This document shows, piece by piece, positions 17,343 through 25,904 of a stretch of DNA of 64,000 bases. Origin of the DNA: Paludicola sp. MB14-C6 (GTDB lineage: Bacteria > Bacillota > Clostridia > Oscillospirales > Ruminococcaceae); NCBI RefSeq assembly GCF_030908625.1, contig NZ_CP133133.1:186001-250000 (forward strand). Reading direction: 5' to 3'. How positions within the stretch are numbered: position 1 is the stretch's first letter; each line of letters opens with the position of its first letter. The position numbers were made by a program, and so were the translations under genes. The notes beneath the pieces are model-generated. The model made no database searches. It worked only from the letters and a program-made list of their open reading frames with translations, and was not told the origin of the DNA.

Positions 17343-17642
17343 ATGATAAGGCATATTGTAATGTGGGATTTTAAAGATGAATTGACACATCAAGATAAAT
17401 TAGAGGCGGCACAAAAAATGAAAGATTCCTTGGAAAAGTTAAAAGATGAAGTTAGCGGTGTAATAGAATTAGAGGTAATAATTCAATCCTTAGCAACCAG
17501 TAATGCCGATCTCATGCTTTATAGTAGTTTTGAAAGTGAAAAACATTTGGAAATATATCAAAACCATCCTAAGCATAGACTTGCAGGACAATTTATTAGC
17601 TCGGTAACTGTTAATAGAAGATGTGTAGACTATATGATATAA
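17343..17642 (+). CDS. Dabb-family (stress-response A/B barrel) protein
   Basis: 99 residues matching the ferredoxin-like Dabb fold: it opens with IRHIVMWDFKDE, ends with ISSVTVNRRCVDYMI, and has the middle helix-strand pattern with LMLYSSFESEKHLEIYQNHPKH. These small dimeric proteins occur widely, and their molecular role in bacteria is unknown. GGAGGTG precedes the ATG at the right distance. It ends immediately before a bidirectional terminator shared with nadA. No operon partner is evident. Confidence 0.85.
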   Translation: MIRHIVMWDFKDELTHQDKLEAAQKMKDSLEKLKDEVSGVIELEVIIQSLATSNADLMLYSSFESEKHLEIYQNHPKHRLAGQFISSVTVNRRCVDYMI

Positions 17643-17643
17643 C

Positions 17644-17675
17644 AAAATGCCCTAACTCTATGTTAGGGCATTTTC
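17644..17675. terminator. Bidirectional terminator between the Dabb gene and nadA
   Basis: Perfect 13-bp stem AAAATGCCCTAAC / GTTAGGGCATTTT with loop TCTAT. A-rich and T-rich flanks make it work on both strands for the two convergent genes. Confidence 0.9.
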
Positions 17676-17702
17676 GATACTCAAATGGGGATTTTATGTT
17701 CG

Positions 17703-18614
17703 TTAACCACCTAATTGAATCATTGCTTCAATGGGATTTTTAGCAGCAAGTCGGAGCTGGTCTTCTAATATAATTTCTTCTCCGCCTGTGCCAAGCATTG
17801 CTTTATATACATCCATGATGGTCGTTATTCTCATGTCATGACACATCAATTTTTTAGATAACTGATAAAACTTTCCCTCGGGTTTTACAAGGGATAAATA
17901 ATCTGCAATACTTTTTTCTGTTCCAATAATGCATTCATCATCATGTGCTAACGCATAATTGATAATTGCCGAAGTTGAGCCAATTACATCACCATAGGCT
18001 AAAACTTCTTTTGGTAATTCTGGATGCATTAGTATCGTAGCGTTTGGATGCAATTTTTTAGCTTTTATACAATCTGAAACAGTAACTGCATTATGTATAG
18101 GGCAACAGCCGTCCCAAACAATAATGTTTTTTTCAGGTAGTTGCTCTTTTATGTAAGTACCAAGGTTTTTATCAGGTATAAATAAAATATTCTTTTCTTT
18201 CATATTTGAAACAATCTTTAAAGCGCTGGAAGATGTTACACATACATCACAAACTGCTTTTAATTCTGCTGTTGTATTGATATAGGCTACAACTTTATAT
18301 TCAGGGTTATCTTTTTTAAATGCAAGAACACGTTCTGGAGAAATTTGTTCAGCCATTGGGCAAGTAGCAGTAGCTACCGGAAGAATGACTTTCTTTTCAG
18401 GAGAAAGCATTTTTAGCGTTTCCGCCATAAAACGAACACCGCACATTACTACCGTTGAACAAGATAAAGTTTGTGCAATTACACTTAATTGATAGGAATC
18501 GCCTTTGTAATCTGCAATTTCTAATATATCGGGAGATTGATAGCTGTGTGCTAATATTGCAATGTCTTTTTCTTTTTTTAGTCTTAAAATACTATCTTGA
18601 ATATCTCTAATCAT
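17703..18614 (-). CDS. nadA: Quinolinate synthase
   Basis: Condenses iminoaspartate with dihydroxyacetone phosphate to quinolinate for NAD synthesis; carries an oxygen-sensitive [4Fe-4S] cluster. The 303 residues are typical of the short NadA form. Expected cluster cysteines are visible in VMCGVRFMAET (about C58), in WDGCCPIH (about 170) and in KLMCHDMRITT (about 260). The substrate-binding AHSYQSPDI and STSAI motifs are present. Own promoter at 18666-18694. Unusually, nadB and nadC are not beside it, so the other steps are encoded elsewhere or the cell relies on partial salvage. Confidence 0.95.
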   Translation of the reverse strand: MIRDIQDSILRLKKEKDIAILAHSYQSPDILEIADYKGDSYQLSVIAQTLSCSTVVMCGVRFMAETLKMLSPEKKVILPVATATCPMAEQISPERVLAFKKDNPEYKVVAYINTTAELKAVCDVCVTSSSALKIVSNMKEKNILFIPDKNLGTYIKEQLPEKNIIVWDGCCPIHNAVTVSDCIKAKKLHPNATILMHPELPKEVLAYGDVIGSTSAIINYALAHDDECIIGTEKSIADYLSLVKPEGKFYQLSKKLMCHDMRITTIMDVYKAMLGTGGEEIILEDQLRLAAKNPIEAMIQLGG

Positions 18615-18665
18615 AAATTTTTATGCTCCATTTCTTGATGTAACAATGGTAATTATAACTTTATC

Positions 18666-18694
18666 ATCATACTACACCTAGCAAGAATAGTCAA
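18666..18694 (-). promoter_or_regulatory. Promoter of nadA
   Basis: Minus strand TTGACT (18694-18689), 17-bp spacer, TATGAT (18671-18666). Confidence 0.7.
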
Positions 18695-18858
18695 ACAACG
18701 CTTTACATTAAATTCAATCTACTTTATAATATAAATGATAATATTATTTATAAAAACAATAATGTTTTACGTTATCAACAAAAACAATTTGTTTTATAAT
18801 TGTGCGTTTTGCCAATTATAATAATGATAAAAAAACTAAAACATAAGGAATGAACGAA

Positions 18859-19971
18859 ATGTTATTTTACGATGAAACTAAGTTGGAACTTGCCGCTCTT
18901 CGTCCACAACTCGAAGAACTATATAGTGCATTAGGATTAGACCATGCTGTAATAGAAATTGAAAAACTAGAACAACAAGCAGCCGAACCTGATTTTTGGA
19001 ATGATATGGAGAACTCACAAAAAGTCTTACAAAAAACAAGTCGATTAAAAGCTGTTTTGCATTCTTATCAAAAGTTGGAGAATCAGTTTGAGGATTTACT
19101 GGTTTTAATTGATATGGCAATTGAAGAGGACGATGAAACGGTTGAACAAGAAATTAAAGATTCTTATTCAAATTTCAAAAAAGAACTGGAAACAATGAAA
19201 TTGCAAACCTTGTTAAAAGGTGAGTATGACGCTAAAAATGCAATTCTATCTTTCCATGCAGGCGCAGGTGGAACAGAGGCACAAGATTGGGTTGAAATGC
19301 TTTATCGTATGTATACTCGCTGGGCTGAGCGCAAGGGCTTTAAATGTAAAACATTAGATTATCTTTCAGGTGAAGAAGCAGGAATTAAGAGTGTAACGGT
19401 TTTAATAGAAGGATTAAATGCATACGGCTTTTTACGTTCCGAATCAGGAGTGCATCGTTTGGTTCGTATTTCACCGTTTGATTCTTCAGGACGCCGTCAC
19501 ACATCATTTGCTTCATTGGAGGTTATGCCTGAAATAGACGATAGTGTAGAAATTAACATTAGACCTGAAGATTTAAAGATTGATACTTTCCGTTCCGGTG
19601 GGGCAGGAGGACAACACGTTAATACAACCGACTCTGCTGTTCGAATTACTCATATACCAACAGGCGTTGTTTGTGCTTGTCAAAATGAACGAAGTCAATT
19701 TCAAAATCGAGATGTAGCAATGAAAATGTTAAAATCAAAGCTTATTGAAATAAAAGAAAGAGAACATTTGGAGAAAATTGAGGATATCAAGGGTGACCAA
19801 AAGGATATTGCTTGGGGCTCCCAAATCCGTTCTTATGTATTTATGCCATATACCTTGGTTAAAGATCATCGTACCAATTTTGAAAATGGTAACGTGAATG
19901 CAGTTATGGATGGCGATCTAGATGGTTTTATCAATGCTTATTTAAAGGCAAAAAGTCGTGGTGAAATCTAA
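18859..19971 (+). CDS. prfB: Peptide chain release factor 2
   Basis: Reads UGA and UAA stop codons and triggers peptide release on the ribosome. About 370 residues. The stop-codon motif SPF (about 205-207, VRISPFDSSGRRH) identifies RF2, not RF1, and GGQ (about 250-252, SGGAGGQHVNTTDSA) is the catalytic tip. I choose the ATG at 18859 because AAGGA (18845-18849) abuts the in-frame ATG at 18850 but is nine bases from 18859. The frame is open from the start: there is no internal UGA and so no programmed +1 frameshift, the autoregulatory device found in most bacterial prfB genes. Confidence 0.95.
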   Translation: MLFYDETKLELAALRPQLEELYSALGLDHAVIEIEKLEQQAAEPDFWNDMENSQKVLQKTSRLKAVLHSYQKLENQFEDLLVLIDMAIEEDDETVEQEIKDSYSNFKKELETMKLQTLLKGEYDAKNAILSFHAGAGGTEAQDWVEMLYRMYTRWAERKGFKCKTLDYLSGEEAGIKSVTVLIEGLNAYGFLRSESGVHRLVRISPFDSSGRRHTSFASLEVMPEIDDSVEINIRPEDLKIDTFRSGGAGGQHVNTTDSAVRITHIPTGVVCACQNERSQFQNRDVAMKMLKSKLIEIKEREHLEKIEDIKGDQKDIAWGSQIRSYVFMPYTLVKDHRTNFENGNVNAVMDGDLDGFINAYLKAKSRGEI

Positions 19972-20083
19972 TGATTACAAATTGTAACAGCTCATTTTCT
20001 ACCGCATATGATGAAGTAAACGGAAAGTTTTGTTATTGATGAATTTTCAAAATGCTTTTGATTTTGCAAAGGAGTGGTATGAA

Positions 20084-20407
20084 ATGGGCAGTTACATATT
20101 GTTTTTTATGATTTTGTTAACAAGTATAATCGGAACGATAGAAATTATTCGTACAATTTATGAGATGTTTTTTTTCAAAAAGCCTGAAACACATACAATA
20201 TCTGTTTTACCGTTAACCGTGAATACTGAGGATGTAGAATATCTGATTCGAGGTGCATTGTTAAAAACTGACGGTAAATTAATTGTTGTAGATATGGGAA
20301 TAGATGAATTGGATTCTAACATCATTTCTCGTTTGAATGATCAATATCATCGTATCACTATTGTAAAGCAAAATGAGCTTTGCAACTATATTGGGGCAGT
20401 AAGATAA
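20084..20407 (+). CDS. Small membrane-anchored protein of unknown function
   Basis: About 107 residues, not recognised. One hydrophobic helix covers residues 3-25 (YILFFMILLTSIIGTIEII). A soluble domain of about 70 residues with alternating strands and helices follows (TISVLPLTVNTEDVEYLIR, KLIVVDMGIDELD). The ATG at 20084 has AAAGGAG nine bases upstream. Longer in-frame readings start at 20039 (ATG) or 20030 (TTG) with poorer sites. It lies between prfB and recD2, 27 bp ahead of recD2, so it may share that transcript. The C-terminal part looks like a small alpha/beta ligand or regulatory domain, but I assign no function. Confidence 0.7.
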   Translation: MGSYILFFMILLTSIIGTIEIIRTIYEMFFFKKPETHTISVLPLTVNTEDVEYLIRGALLKTDGKLIVVDMGIDELDSNIISRLNDQYHRITIVKQNELCNYIGAVR

Positions 20408-20434
20408 AATGATTGCCTTGAAAGGACGTTATGA

Positions 20435-22648
20435 ATGAATAGAGAGTATGTTGAGCTTTGTGGGAGCGTGGAGAACATTGTTTTCTCTAATGAAGAAACA
20501 GGCTTTACTGTGCTGGACTTAAATATAGGAGAAGAACTCATTTGCGTTGTTGGGCAAATGCTTGGTGTTGATGTTGGTGAAGAGCTGAAATTGACGGGTT
20601 ACTATGATACCCATAAAACCTATGGAATGCAGTTTAAGGTTCAATTATACGAACGAAGATTGCCCGCAACAGCAAATGCAATAGCAAAATATCTTTCTTC
20701 CGGAGTGGTAAAAGGTATTGGGCCGGTCACTGCTAGAAGAATTGTGGACAAGTTCGGAACAGATACCTTTAAAATTATTGAGGAAGATCCTAATAAGCTT
20801 ACCGAAGTAACTGGTATAACAAAGGTTAAAGCCGATAAAATGGCTGAAGAATTTAAACAAGTGTTTGGTATTCGTGCGTTGATGTCATTCTTGTCAGCTC
20901 ATAAAATTAATGCAATGCAAAGTGTTGCAATCTATAAAAAATGGGGCGTGTTAGCTCTTGATTTAATAAAGCAAAACCCATATGTTTTGGTTGCATTTGA
21001 ATTTAATATTGACTTTTCTTTGGTTGATGAAATTGCGCAAAGTGTTTCCATTTCAACGGATAGCCCATTACGTATTTCAGCAGGTATGGAATACGTATTA
21101 TCTTATAATACACAAAACGGCCATACTTGCTTACCAAAGGAAAAGCTAATTCATGCAACTAAAAGCTTGTTAGGGTTATCTTCTGATCAAATTATCGATG
21201 TATTAGATACCATGTTGGAAGAAAAGTCGCTTTATTCTTATCAAGCAAATAAAGAGTTGATTTTTTTGCCTATGTTTTATCTTGCACAAAGCTTTATTGT
21301 GTCAAGACTACAGCTTATGCTCCAATTATATTCTAATCAAGTTGTAGATGTTGAAAATACCATTCAGTTAATTGAGCAAGAAAAAGGTATTTCATATGAA
21401 ACGCTGCAAAAGCGAGCAATTGAACAAGCCGTTAAAAATGATGTATTTATTTTAACGGGTGGACCGGGTACCGGTAAAACAACAACTTTAAACGGTATTA
21501 TTAATGTGTTGGAACAACAAGGTAAGAAGGTTGCAATCGCAGCACCAACCGGTCGTGCAGCAAAACGTATTTCAGAAGTAACAGAACGTGAAGCAAAAAC
21601 GATTCACCGATTACTAGAAGTTTCTGTTGGTTATGCAAAAAGTGGTAAGCTTGAATTTGTTCATAACGAGCAAAACCCACTTGATTGCGATGTTGTGATT
21701 ATAGATGAAATGTCAATGGTCGATACAATGCTATTTGATGCATTACTACGTGGAATGAAACCAACCTGCAAGTTGGTTTTAGTTGGTGACTTTCATCAGC
21801 TTCCATCTGTTGGTGCTGGAAATATTCTTAGGGATTTAATTGAAAGTGATACGATACCAATGGTTGAATTGACGCATATTTTTCGTCAAGCAGCTCAAAG
21901 TTTAATCGTAACGAATGCCCATGCAATCGTAAGTGGGAAAATGCCTGATTTATCAAGAAAAGATAATGATTGCTTTTTTATGCCTGAAACAGATTCCGCA
22001 AAAGCTGCTAAAACGATTTTAGATTTATGTTCTTATCGTTTACCAAATACATACAACCTATCTCCGTTTGATGAAATTCAAGTGTTATGTCCACAACGTA
22101 AAGGTGAACTTGGGGTTGTAGAGCTTAATAAAAAGTTACAGCAACGGTTGAATCCCCCTAAACCGGAACTATCGGAGTTTAAAAGTGGGTTATATACCTT
22201 TCGGGTTGGAGATAAGGTAATGCAAATTAAGAATAATTATGATATCGAGTGGAAAAAAGAAAATGAAGTTGGAATGGGTATTTTCAATGGAGATATTGGT
22301 ATTATTCGAATGATTGATAAAGGCTCCGGAACATTAGCTGTGGATTTTGATATGCGTTTAGCTTTCTATTCCTTTGAAATGGCAGTTGAACTTGAGTTGG
22401 CATATGCCGTTACCGTTCATAAGAGTCAAGGTAGCGAGTTCGAAGCAATTATTGTGCCAATTATGGGTGGATATGATAAATTATATTTTAGAAATCTTCT
22501 TTATACCGCAGTTACTAGAGCAAAACGTATTTTGATATTAATTGGTAATAAAAATCGAATTGCTTATATGGTTGAAAATAATTTACGTATGTTACGTTAT
22601 ACAGGCTTAAAGGCAATGCTTCAAAATGCGGTTTTTGATACAAAATAG
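20435..22648 (+). CDS. recD2: ATP-dependent DNA helicase, RecD2 type
   Basis: 5'-3' superfamily 1B helicase of 737 residues, the RecBC-independent RecD2 form. The N-terminal OB-like and helix-hairpin-helix part (about 1-200, with SGVVKGIGPVTARRIVDKFG) is diagnostic. The motor has Walker A GGPGTGKTTT (about 341-350), motif Ia APTGRAAKRI, Walker B VVIIDEMSMVD, motif III GDFHQLPSVGAG and the C-terminal motif VTVHKSQGSEF. The start has AAAGGA upstream. The comF gene follows after 13 bp. It acts in DNA repair and replication-fork maintenance; it is not part of a conjugative system here. Confidence 0.95.
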   Translation: MNREYVELCGSVENIVFSNEETGFTVLDLNIGEELICVVGQMLGVDVGEELKLTGYYDTHKTYGMQFKVQLYERRLPATANAIAKYLSSGVVKGIGPVTARRIVDKFGTDTFKIIEEDPNKLTEVTGITKVKADKMAEEFKQVFGIRALMSFLSAHKINAMQSVAIYKKWGVLALDLIKQNPYVLVAFEFNIDFSLVDEIAQSVSISTDSPLRISAGMEYVLSYNTQNGHTCLPKEKLIHATKSLLGLSSDQIIDVLDTMLEEKSLYSYQANKELIFLPMFYLAQSFIVSRLQLMLQLYSNQVVDVENTIQLIEQEKGISYETLQKRAIEQAVKNDVFILTGGPGTGKTTTLNGIINVLEQQGKKVAIAAPTGRAAKRISEVTEREAKTIHRLLEVSVGYAKSGKLEFVHNEQNPLDCDVVIIDEMSMVDTMLFDALLRGMKPTCKLVLVGDFHQLPSVGAGNILRDLIESDTIPMVELTHIFRQAAQSLIVTNAHAIVSGKMPDLSRKDNDCFFMPETDSAKAAKTILDLCSYRLPNTYNLSPFDEIQVLCPQRKGELGVVELNKKLQQRLNPPKPELSEFKSGLYTFRVGDKVMQIKNNYDIEWKKENEVGMGIFNGDIGIIRMIDKGSGTLAVDFDMRLAFYSFEMAVELELAYAVTVHKSQGSEFEAIIVPIMGGYDKLYFRNLLYTAVTRAKRILILIGNKNRIAYMVENNLRMLRYTGLKAMLQNAVFDTK

Positions 22649-22661
22649 GGAAGTGGTTTGA

Positions 22662-23360
22662 TTGCAAATTTTGCTGGATAAAGTTATTCATGTTTTTCTT
22701 CCAAACCAGTGTATGTTTTGTCATGCTCCTGTAGAATATGATAAAACAGTTTGTGAGATTTGCGCTGAAAATGCACCAGTTACACACCAAGGCATTTGCC
22801 TTGCTTGCGGTAAGAAAAATTGCACATGCCAAGGAACTTTTTTTACTGAGCTGATCTGCCCATTTTATTATGAATTGGGTGTTGATATTGCAATTCAAGA
22901 TATGAAATTCAAACATAACAGATTCAATGCACGCAAACTTGCAATTTATATGTCACAATCGTTACAATCAAAAGATTATTGCAATGAAATTGACCTTATT
23001 TTACCTGCTCCAATGTATCATAGTGATAAAGTAAAACGTGGTTATAATCAAGCTGCTTTATTGGCAAAATGGATTAGTAAATATACAAAAATACCGTATG
23101 ATGAAAACATATTAGTAAAGGTTAGAAAAACCAAAAAGCAACATGATATCAATTTTATTGAAAGACAAAAGAATCTGAATAATGCATTTGCAGTTGAAGA
23201 CGAAAAACAAGTTGCAGGTAAAACAATTTTGTTGTGTGATGATGTTTATACGACAGGTGCTACTTTGAATAGCTGCAGTAAAATTTTGATAGAAAACAAA
23301 GCAAAAAAAGTATATTTATTAACCGCTAGTAAGACACGAATTGACAGCGAAGTATTGTAA
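22662..23360 (+). CDS. comF: ComF-family amidophosphoribosyltransferase-like protein
   Basis: 232 residues. The N-terminus holds a zinc-finger-like set of Cys pairs (CMFC, CEIC, CLAC, CTC within residues 16-55). The C-terminal half is a type I phosphoribosyltransferase fold with PRPP-binding LLCDDVYTTGATLNS (about 189-203). ComF homologues are needed for DNA uptake in competent bacteria but also occur in non-competent ones. The start is TTG with GGGAAGTGG just before it and no alternative ATG nearby. It is translated 13 bp after recD2, a plausible DNA-processing pair. The enzyme substrate is unknown. Confidence 0.9.
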   Translation: MQILLDKVIHVFLPNQCMFCHAPVEYDKTVCEICAENAPVTHQGICLACGKKNCTCQGTFFTELICPFYYELGVDIAIQDMKFKHNRFNARKLAIYMSQSLQSKDYCNEIDLILPAPMYHSDKVKRGYNQAALLAKWISKYTKIPYDENILVKVRKTKKQHDINFIERQKNLNNAFAVEDEKQVAGKTILLCDDVYTTGATLNSCSKILIENKAKKVYLLTASKTRIDSEVL

Positions 23361-23454
23361 AATAATACTAAACATGATATAATCATTCTTAATGCACTAT
23401 TATAAATTAAAGTGGCGGTATGAAGTTTGAGTTATTGAAGTTGATATCGTCAAT

Positions 23455-23477
23455 GACATCGAAAAATGATGTCTTTT
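23455..23477 (+). terminator. Short hairpin with T run after comF
   Basis: GACATC / GATGTC stem, seven-base loop, followed by TTTT. Short stem, so a weak terminator at most. Confidence 0.45.
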
Positions 23478-23520
23478 AAAATAAATATAAATATCGATAT
23501 GAAGGAAGCGTGGCGGATGT

Positions 23521-24537
23521 ATGGGAGCCTTAGATATTGGAATCGACTTAGGCACAACAAAAATAATTATCTATAAAGAGCCGGAAGGTGAAATTCTAAG
23601 AGAGCCGGCTGTTGTAGCAATTAACACAACTGATGATACTGTTATCGCTGTTGGTCAAGAAGCATTGCGTATGTTAGGTAGAACGCCGGGACATATACGA
23701 GCTGAATTTCCGTTGAATGACGGTGTTATTTCAGATCATATGTTAACAGAAGTAATGATAAAAGAGTTTTTGAAAAGAGCATGTAATAACTTTTTAGTAA
23801 AGCATCGTGTTATCATATGTGTACCATCTGCAATTACTGATGTTGAGAAACGTGCATTGGTTGAAGTAGTCATCAACTCCGGCGGTAGAAAAGTATATCT
23901 AATAGAAGAGCCGATTGCTGCTGCTATTGGTGCAGGAATTGATATATCAAAACCCAAAGGAACGCTGATTGTTGATATTGGCGGTGGTACTACAGATGTA
24001 GCTGTAATATCTTTATCGGGAATTGTAGCTTCTAAATCTTTTAAATATGCAGGTAACAAAATAGATGAAGACATTATTAAGTACTTTACTATGAAATATA
24101 AGTTAGCTATTGGCAAGAAGATGGCTTGCCAAGTAAAGCAAGATATAGGTAATGTATTTAATCCATCAGAAGACATCAAAACAGAAGTAAGAGGTCGTAA
24201 TTTGCTTACAGTATATCCGCAAAAAATTGAAGTAAGCCAAAGAGATATCTATGAATGTTTAATTCCATTTGGTGAGGCAATTGTTGAATCCATTCGCTTT
24301 GTTTTAGAAAAAACGCCACCTGAATTGGTAAGTGATATTTATGAATATGGTATTACCTTAACTGGCGGAGGAGCGTTATTAGGTGGACTAGCTGAACTGA
24401 TTGAGCAAAAGATTCATGTAAAAACTCGAATTGCAGACAACCCGATTGAATGTGTTTCAATTGGAACAGGAAAAGCATTTAATTTTATTGATGTATTGCA
24501 AACGGGCTTTTCAACTGAGACAAATACTAGATTTTAA
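23521..24537 (+). CDS. mreB: MreB/Mbl-family rod-shape actin homologue
   Basis: Cytoskeletal ATPase that guides cell-wall synthesis along the cell side. 338 residues with actin-superfamily nucleotide motifs: phosphate-1 DIGIDLGTTK (about 4-13), phosphate-2 LIVDIGGGTTDVAVIS (about 148-163) and adenosine motif TLTGGGALLGG (about 278-288). The IEEPIAAAIGAG connect motif is also present. The partners mreC and mreD are not next to it, so it may be an Mbl- or MreBH-like paralogue. The ATG at 23521 follows GGCGG and AAGGAAG. It is followed closely by an acetyltransferase gene. Confidence 0.92.
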   Translation: MGALDIGIDLGTTKIIIYKEPEGEILREPAVVAINTTDDTVIAVGQEALRMLGRTPGHIRAEFPLNDGVISDHMLTEVMIKEFLKRACNNFLVKHRVIICVPSAITDVEKRALVEVVINSGGRKVYLIEEPIAAAIGAGIDISKPKGTLIVDIGGGTTDVAVISLSGIVASKSFKYAGNKIDEDIIKYFTMKYKLAIGKKMACQVKQDIGNVFNPSEDIKTEVRGRNLLTVYPQKIEVSQRDIYECLIPFGEAIVESIRFVLEKTPPELVSDIYEYGITLTGGGALLGGLAELIEQKIHVKTRIADNPIECVSIGTGKAFNFIDVLQTGFSTETNTRF

Positions 24538-24557
24538 GATTAACGTGGGGTGACAGG

Positions 24558-25781
24558 GTGGTAGTAAGAAAAATTAAAGAAGATGAGTTAAAACGTACAA
24601 GCGAGCTTTTTTGTATAGCTTTTGAATTTGATATGGATAATGTAAAATCTCCTAGCGAAGTTTACGAAGAAGCAATCAGCAATCCTAAGAGCAGATGGGA
24701 TCTTTACTGGCAAGAAAAATGGGGTGCATTTGATCATAGCAACAATATGATGGCTTTCGTTTCTGCTCAACCATACACAGTGCAATTTGATGACAATATT
24801 GTTAAAATGACAGGTATCGGTGCTGTTTCGACATTGCCTCAATATCGTCGAAATGGTTGTATTCGTAAATGTTTTGAAACAGCACTAAATGATATGTATG
24901 AAAATGATTTTACATTTTCATATCTCTACCCATTTAGTTCTGCTTACTATAGAAAATTTGGATATGAGCTTTGTAATGAAGTAATTCAGTATTCAATTAA
25001 TTTAAAGTCAATACAACGATTTCCTGAAGCAGATGGTCAAGTTTATTTAGTAGAACATGGAAGTTATTTAGAAGATATTAAAAAAGTATACAATGATTTT
25101 GCAAAAGGCTATAATCTTATGTGTAAACGGGAAGATATTGATTACACAGCAATAAAAGAAAGCAATCCGGCAAAGGACAAGCATTATATTTATGTATATA
25201 AAGATAAAAATGGCGTTGCAAAAGGTGTAATGTCATTCACAAAAGAAAAAGTGAATGATCATTTTAATATGCAATGTCGTAATTTCTATTTTAGCGATAT
25301 GGATGGCTTTAAAGGCTTAATGAATCATTGTCTTGCTTTTACTGCTTATTATGAGCATGTTGTATTTAAATTACCACTTGATATTAACATTACATCCTAC
25401 ATACCAGAATGGGCACTATACTCATATAAACGTGAGAATTATTTAAATGGTATGGTTAGGGTAGTGAATGTTAAAAAAGCACTTGAAATCGCAAAATATC
25501 AAGGTAGTGGCTCTTTGGTAATGAAAATTTCAGATAACCAAATCAAGCAAAACGACCACATTTTTGAAGTTGTATTTGTAAATGGCGAAGCAACCTCAGT
25601 AGAAGTCGTAGAAAAACCATTTGATATTGCATTTTCTATTAACGATTTTTCACGCTTGCTAATTGGTACTCACAATCCAACTGAATTGAAATATATAGAC
25701 CAAGTGCAAATAAATGCAGGTTTAGATAAAATATCAAAAGTATTTTATAAAAAATTGAATTTTATCGCAGATTATTTTTAA
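24558..25781 (+). CDS. GNAT-family N-acetyltransferase, Eis-like
   Basis: 407 residues with the Eis-type layout: an N-terminal GNAT domain (about 1-150) with the acetyl-CoA loop around IGAVSTLPQYRRNGCIRKC, a second GNAT-like domain, and a C-terminal sterol-carrier-like domain (about 300-400). YLYPFSSAYYRKFGYELC is a characteristic Eis-family segment. Eis relatives acetylate amines of aminoglycosides, peptides or proteins; the substrate here cannot be told. The start is GTG with GGGGTGA upstream; the gene begins 20 bp after mreB, suggesting co-transcription. Confidence 0.85.
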   Translation: MVVRKIKEDELKRTSELFCIAFEFDMDNVKSPSEVYEEAISNPKSRWDLYWQEKWGAFDHSNNMMAFVSAQPYTVQFDDNIVKMTGIGAVSTLPQYRRNGCIRKCFETALNDMYENDFTFSYLYPFSSAYYRKFGYELCNEVIQYSINLKSIQRFPEADGQVYLVEHGSYLEDIKKVYNDFAKGYNLMCKREDIDYTAIKESNPAKDKHYIYVYKDKNGVAKGVMSFTKEKVNDHFNMQCRNFYFSDMDGFKGLMNHCLAFTAYYEHVVFKLPLDINITSYIPEWALYSYKRENYLNGMVRVVNVKKALEIAKYQGSGSLVMKISDNQIKQNDHIFEVVFVNGEATSVEVVEKPFDIAFSINDFSRLLIGTHNPTELKYIDQVQINAGLDKISKVFYKKLNFIADYF

Positions 25782-25824
25782 TTGATAATCGTTTCTGTTT
25801 CTTTTTTCGGAAATAACTTTTTAC

Positions 25825-25853
25825 TTGCATTTTCGTACAAAAAGTTATATAAT
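25825..25853 (+). promoter_or_regulatory. Promoter of the ROK-family gene
   Basis: TTGCAT (25825-25830), 17-bp spacer, TATAAT (25848-25853), about 50 bp before the ATG. Near-consensus, suggesting strong expression. Confidence 0.75.
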
Positions 25854-25904
25854 AATTTCGTAAGTTTTGTTTACAAATAGTAATTTTATTGAAGGAGAAT
25901 CACG

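Noticed and set aside
18781..18858. Possible RF2 frameshift site upstream of prfB
   Set aside because: No early in-frame UGA or slippery CUU-UGA; the annotated frame is continuous.
23736..24179. 147-codon minus-strand frame within mreB
   Set aside because: Antisense to a conserved actin-like gene; no independent support.
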